Source: Paraburkholderia atlantica (GTDB taxonomy: Bacteria; Pseudomonadota; Gammaproteobacteria; Burkholderiales; Burkholderiaceae). Taken from it: a stretch of 64,000 nt of DNA. The notes under the pieces are model-generated. The model made no database searches. It had not been told where the DNA came from and saw only the letters and a list, made by a program, of their open reading frames with translations. Positions 61,673 through 64,000 of this stretch are shown in pieces; within the stretch, counting starts at the first letter, position 1; every line of letters starts with the position of its first letter. The stretch spans positions 248,001-312,000 of the forward strand of contig NZ_WHNQ01000002.1 in assembly GCF_009362785.1 (NCBI RefSeq), written 5' to 3'. Both the position numbers and the translations under genes were made by a program.

Positions 61673-61678
61673 TATAAT
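61673..61678 (+). promoter_or_regulatory. Candidate -10 for folD
   Basis: Consensus TATAAT in GGTATAATGTCGG. The -35 is not clear (TTGCGG is 20 bases upstream). Confidence 0.45.
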
Positions 61679-61861
61679 GTCGGACTTTGCAGCGGCGCCT
61701 TGCGCGAATCCCCAACGCTCCTGTGACAGGCGACCTGGCTTCGTCAAGCAGCCGAAGCACACCGTCGCGCGCCCCCTCCGCGCGAGCGCTTCGCCCGCCA
61801 GCCAAACCGCCTGCCCCGAATCCATTCCCGATCCCAACCTCGACTCAACGTTCGACCGACC

Positions 61862-62725
61862 ATGACTGCCAAACTGATCGACGGCCTCGCCCTCTCCAAG
61901 ACCCTGCGCGCCGACGTCGCGGCGCGCGCCGCCGCCCTGACCGCCCGCGGCCATCAGCCGGGCCTCGCCGTGATTCTGGTCGGCGACAATCCGGCCAGCG
62001 AAGTGTATGTGCGCAACAAGGTGAAAGCCTGCCACGACAACGGCCTCGGCTCGTCGCTCGACCGCTATCCGGCCGACCTGCCCGAAGCCGACCTGCTCGC
62101 GCGCATCGACGAGCTGAACCGCGATCCGGCCATCCACGGCATCCTCGTGCAGCTGCCGCTGCCGAAGCACATCGACAGCCACAAGGTGATCGAGGCCATC
62201 GCGCCCGAGAAGGATGTCGACGGCTTCCACGTCGCCAATGCGGGCGCGTTGCTGACCGGCCAGCCGCTGTTCCGTCCGTGCACGCCGTACGGCGTGATGA
62301 AGATGTTCGAGGCCTATGGCATCGAGCTGAAGGGTGCCAACGCGGTGGTGATCGGCCGCTCGAATATCGTCGGCAAGCCGATGGCGCTGCTGCTGCTCGA
62401 AGCGGGCGCGACCGTCACGATCTGCCACAGCAAGACGCGCGATCTGGCCGCGCACACGCGCAACGCCGATGTCGTGGTCGCCGCGACCGGGCTTCGCAAC
62501 ATCCTGACCGCGGACATGGTGAAGCCGGGCGCGACCGTGATCGACGTCGGCATGAATCGCGACGACGCCGGCAAGCTGTGCGGCGACGTCGACTTCGCGG
62601 GCGTCAAGGAAGTGGCCGGCCATATCACGCCGGTGCCGGGCGGCGTCGGCCCGATGACGATCACGATGCTGCTGGTCAACACGATCGAAGCGGCCGAACG
62701 CGAGGCGAACGCCGCCAAGGCCTAA
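61862..62725 (+). CDS. folD: Bifunctional methylenetetrahydrofolate dehydrogenase/cyclohydrolase
   Basis: Interconverts 5,10-methylene-THF and 10-formyl-THF. The 287-residue enzyme has the catalytic lysine in [13 protein letters not shown], substrate motif [10 protein letters not shown], and cofactor segments [18 protein letters not shown] and [18 protein letters not shown]. Start ATG 61862 ([15 protein letters not shown]). It precedes prlC by about 310 bases, the order seen in related genomes. Confidence 0.97.
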   Translation: MTAKLIDGLALSKTLRADVAARAAALTARGHQPGLAVILVGDNPASEVYVRNKVKACHDNGLGSSLDRYPADLPEADLLARIDELNRDPAIHGILVQLPLPKHIDSHKVIEAIAPEKDVDGFHVANAGALLTGQPLFRPCTPYGVMKMFEAYGIELKGANAVVIGRSNIVGKPMALLLLEAGATVTICHSKTRDLAAHTRNADVVVAATGLRNILTADMVKPGATVIDVGMNRDDAGKLCGDVDFAGVKEVAGHITPVPGGVGPMTITMLLVNTIEAAEREANAAKA

Positions 62726-63036
62726 GCACCGGGCGGTCAGTGCGAGACGGAGTGAGGCAACTCATCCGTCTCGTCCACCGGGTCATCGCCCGTCCTCCTC
62801 TCTCGTACCCCCTCATCACCGCGCCGCCGGACCACGCCCCGCCCCATCGCGCGCCAGCGCACCGCAACATCTGTTAATTTGTCAGCCGATGGATTGGAAT
62901 CGGCGCGCCCCGCCCCAATACTGTCCTTAGCCGGTGCCGCCACGCGCCGTGCGCCGATCGTCGAGCGACACGCCATGAGACGGCTCGCGCGAACGCCGCC
63001 GCACCACCCCTTCACCCGCGTCAGACAGGAAGCCCT
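62726..63036 (+). other. Intergenic region folD to prlC
   Basis: About 311 bases. It contains a long imperfect hairpin near the folD end (62743-62773) and a second small one (GCCGAT/ATCGGC, 62885-62904). The last bases carry the prlC ribosome site AGGAA. No gene was seen in it. Confidence 0.5.
62743..62773 (+). terminator. Hairpin downstream of folD
   Basis: CGAGACGG A G TGAG, loop GCAA, CTCA T CCGTCTCG: a 13-bp stem with one bulged G and a GCAA tetraloop (GNRA type). No T run follows, so it may stabilise the mRNA end or act as a Rho-linked or weak terminator. Confidence 0.55.
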
Positions 63037-64000
63037 ATGTCCACTACCGCCACGCCTCAAGACAATCCGCTCCTCGATTTTTCCGATCTGCCGCGCTTTG
63101 GCTCCATCCGACCCGAGCACGTGACGCCCGCCCTCGACGTGCTGCTCGCCGACGCGGCGGCCGCGGTCGAGCGGGCCGCGCTGCCGGTCACGCCCGCGTC
63201 GTGGGCCGACGTCGTCGAACCGGTCGAGCGCGCCACCGAGCCGCTGTCGCGCGCGTGGAGCGTGATCGGCCATCTGAACGCCGTCGCCGATACGCCCGAG
63301 CTGCGCGCCGTGTACGGCGAGAACCTGCCGCGCGTGACCGAGTTCTGGTCGAGCGTCGGCCAGAATCTCGCGCTCTACGAGAAGTACAAGGCACTGAACG
63401 CCAGCGACGAGTTCGCGTCGCTGAACGGCGAGCGCAAGAAGATCCTCAGCAACGCGCTGCGTGACTTCCGTCTATCCGGCGCCGAGCTGCCGGAAGACCA
63501 GAAGCCGCGTTTCGCCGAATTGCAGGAGCGCCAGGCGGCGCTGTCGAAGGCGTTTTCGGATCACGTGCTCGATGCGACCAACGCGTATGCGTACCTCGTC
63601 GATGCGGGCAACGAGGCGCAACTGGCGGGGCTGCCCGAAGACGTGATCGAGGCCGCGAAGGAAGCCGCCGAGCGCGACGGCAAGACCGGCTACAAATTCA
63701 CGCTGCACTTCCCGTCGTATTTCCCCGTCATGCAGTACTCGGAAAACCGTCCGATGCGTGAAGCGATGTATCGCGCGTACGTGACGCGAGCGTCCGAGCT
63801 CGGCGCGCAATACGGCAACGGCAAGACCGAGTGGGACAACACCCAGGTGCTCGCCGACGAACTGAGGCTGCGCGCCGAAGAAGCGCAGATGCTCGGCTAC
63901 GGCAACTTCGCCGAAGTGTCGCTCGCGCCGAAGATGGCCGAATCGCCGGCTCAGGTGATGACCTTCCTCGAAGACCTCGCGACGCGCGCGCGTCCGCATG
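63037..64000 (+). CDS. prlC: Oligopeptidase A (M3 family), partial
   Basis: 5' part of a thimet-type zinc oligopeptidase that degrades cytosolic peptides including signal peptides. It starts at ATG 63037 (STTATPQDNPLLDFSDLP) with AGGAA upstream and is open to the right edge (about 321 codons visible). Family sequence is seen in FGSIRPEHVTPALDVLL and the helical N-terminal domain; the zinc motif HExxH lies beyond the window. Position after folD is the usual one. Confidence 0.93.
   Translation, partial: MSTTATPQDNPLLDFSDLPRFGSIRPEHVTPALDVLLADAAAAVERAALPVTPASWADVVEPVERATEPLSRAWSVIGHLNAVADTPELRAVYGENLPRVTEFWSSVGQNLALYEKYKALNASDEFASLNGERKKILSNALRDFRLSGAELPEDQKPRFAELQERQAALSKAFSDHVLDATNAYAYLVDAGNEAQLAGLPEDVIEAAKEAAERDGKTGYKFTLHFPSYFPVMQYSENRPMREAMYRAYVTRASELGAQYGNGKTEWDNTQVLADELRLRAEEAQMLGYGNFAEVSLAPKMAESPAQVMTFLEDLATRARPH

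Larger units (their letters stand above)
61433..61861 (+). other. Intergenic region response regulator to folD
   Basis: About 429 bases. It contains a terminator-like hairpin near the left end, a small hairpin (CGTCGC/GCGACG, 61497-61514), and the folD -10 TATAAT at 61673-61678. The leader of folD would be about 177 bases, long for a housekeeping gene, with no riboswitch recognised. Confidence 0.5.

Noticed and set aside
61679..61861. Riboswitch in the long folD leader
   Set aside because: I could not see a THF, purine or SAM aptamer core; it has only GC-rich low-complexity sequence.

Overview
This window is a GC-rich stretch of a betaproteobacterial chromosome, and almost every gene in it belongs to the core genome. 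Several features point to Burkholderia, Paraburkholderia or a close relative. These are the gene order ndk-rlmN-rodZ-ispG-hisS, a complete isc operon, recJ-prfB-lysS behind an RpfE-like gene, a phasin gene, a two-lipoyl E2 with a lipoyl-bearing E3 in the pyruvate dehydrogenase operon, and folD-prlC. I assigned the genus from gene order and protein family character; no search was run.

Layout. 0-6 kb (mostly minus): hisS, ispG, rodZ, rlmN, ndk. 6-16 kb: a Bax-inhibitor-1 type membrane protein, a metallo-beta-lactamase-fold hydrolase, bamC, dapA, a methyltransferase, trpS, a site-2 protease, a YciO/Sua5-type protein, a PHP phosphatase, an alpha/beta hydrolase and a DUF455 ferritin-like protein. 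16.5-18.6 kb (plus): gamma-carbonic anhydrase, hslO and a small lipoprotein. 18.7-30 kb (minus): ftsB, eno, kdsA, pyrG, an alpha/beta hydrolase, comEC, tatD, lolD and a LolC/E-type permease. 30.2-37.1 kb (plus): RpfE-like gene, recJ, prfB (with the classic +1 programmed frameshift), lysS and a Gln-rich glycine-zipper protein. 37.2-43.5 kb (minus): the operon iscR-iscS-iscU-iscA-hscB-hscA-fdx-iscX, preceded by a promoter carrying two IscR-type palindromes. 43.6-48.6 kb: a low-molecular-weight tyrosine phosphatase, two small exported proteins of unknown role, and lutB-lutA with a divergent IclR regulator. 48.7-53.4 kb: a PbpG-type endopeptidase, a long AT-richer intergenic region, a phasin with an unusually structured 3' region, then the pyruvate dehydrogenase operon aceE-aceF-lpdA (minus, 51.6-58 kb). 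58.2-64 kb (plus): a PAS sensor kinase and its FixJ-type response regulator divergent from aceE, then folD and the 5' part of prlC, which runs off the right edge.

How the genes fit together. The isc operon builds iron-sulfur clusters for several products encoded nearby (IspG, RlmN, LutA/LutB, and probably the Cys-rich tryptophanyl-tRNA synthetase). BamC, LolD/LolC, KdsA, FtsB, RodZ and PbpG all serve the cell envelope. The lut pair and the PDH operon converge on pyruvate and acetyl-CoA, and the phasin suggests polyhydroxyalkanoate storage fed from acetyl-CoA.

I found no CRISPR array, prophage, insertion sequence, tRNA or rRNA gene. No obvious novel multi-gene defence or biosynthetic system is visible. 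The items most worth a second look are regulatory or structural: the prfB frameshift, the dual IscR sites, the candidate Fe-S TrpRS, the phasin 3' hairpin series, the lutAB pair without lutC, and the kinase/regulator pair divergent from PDH.
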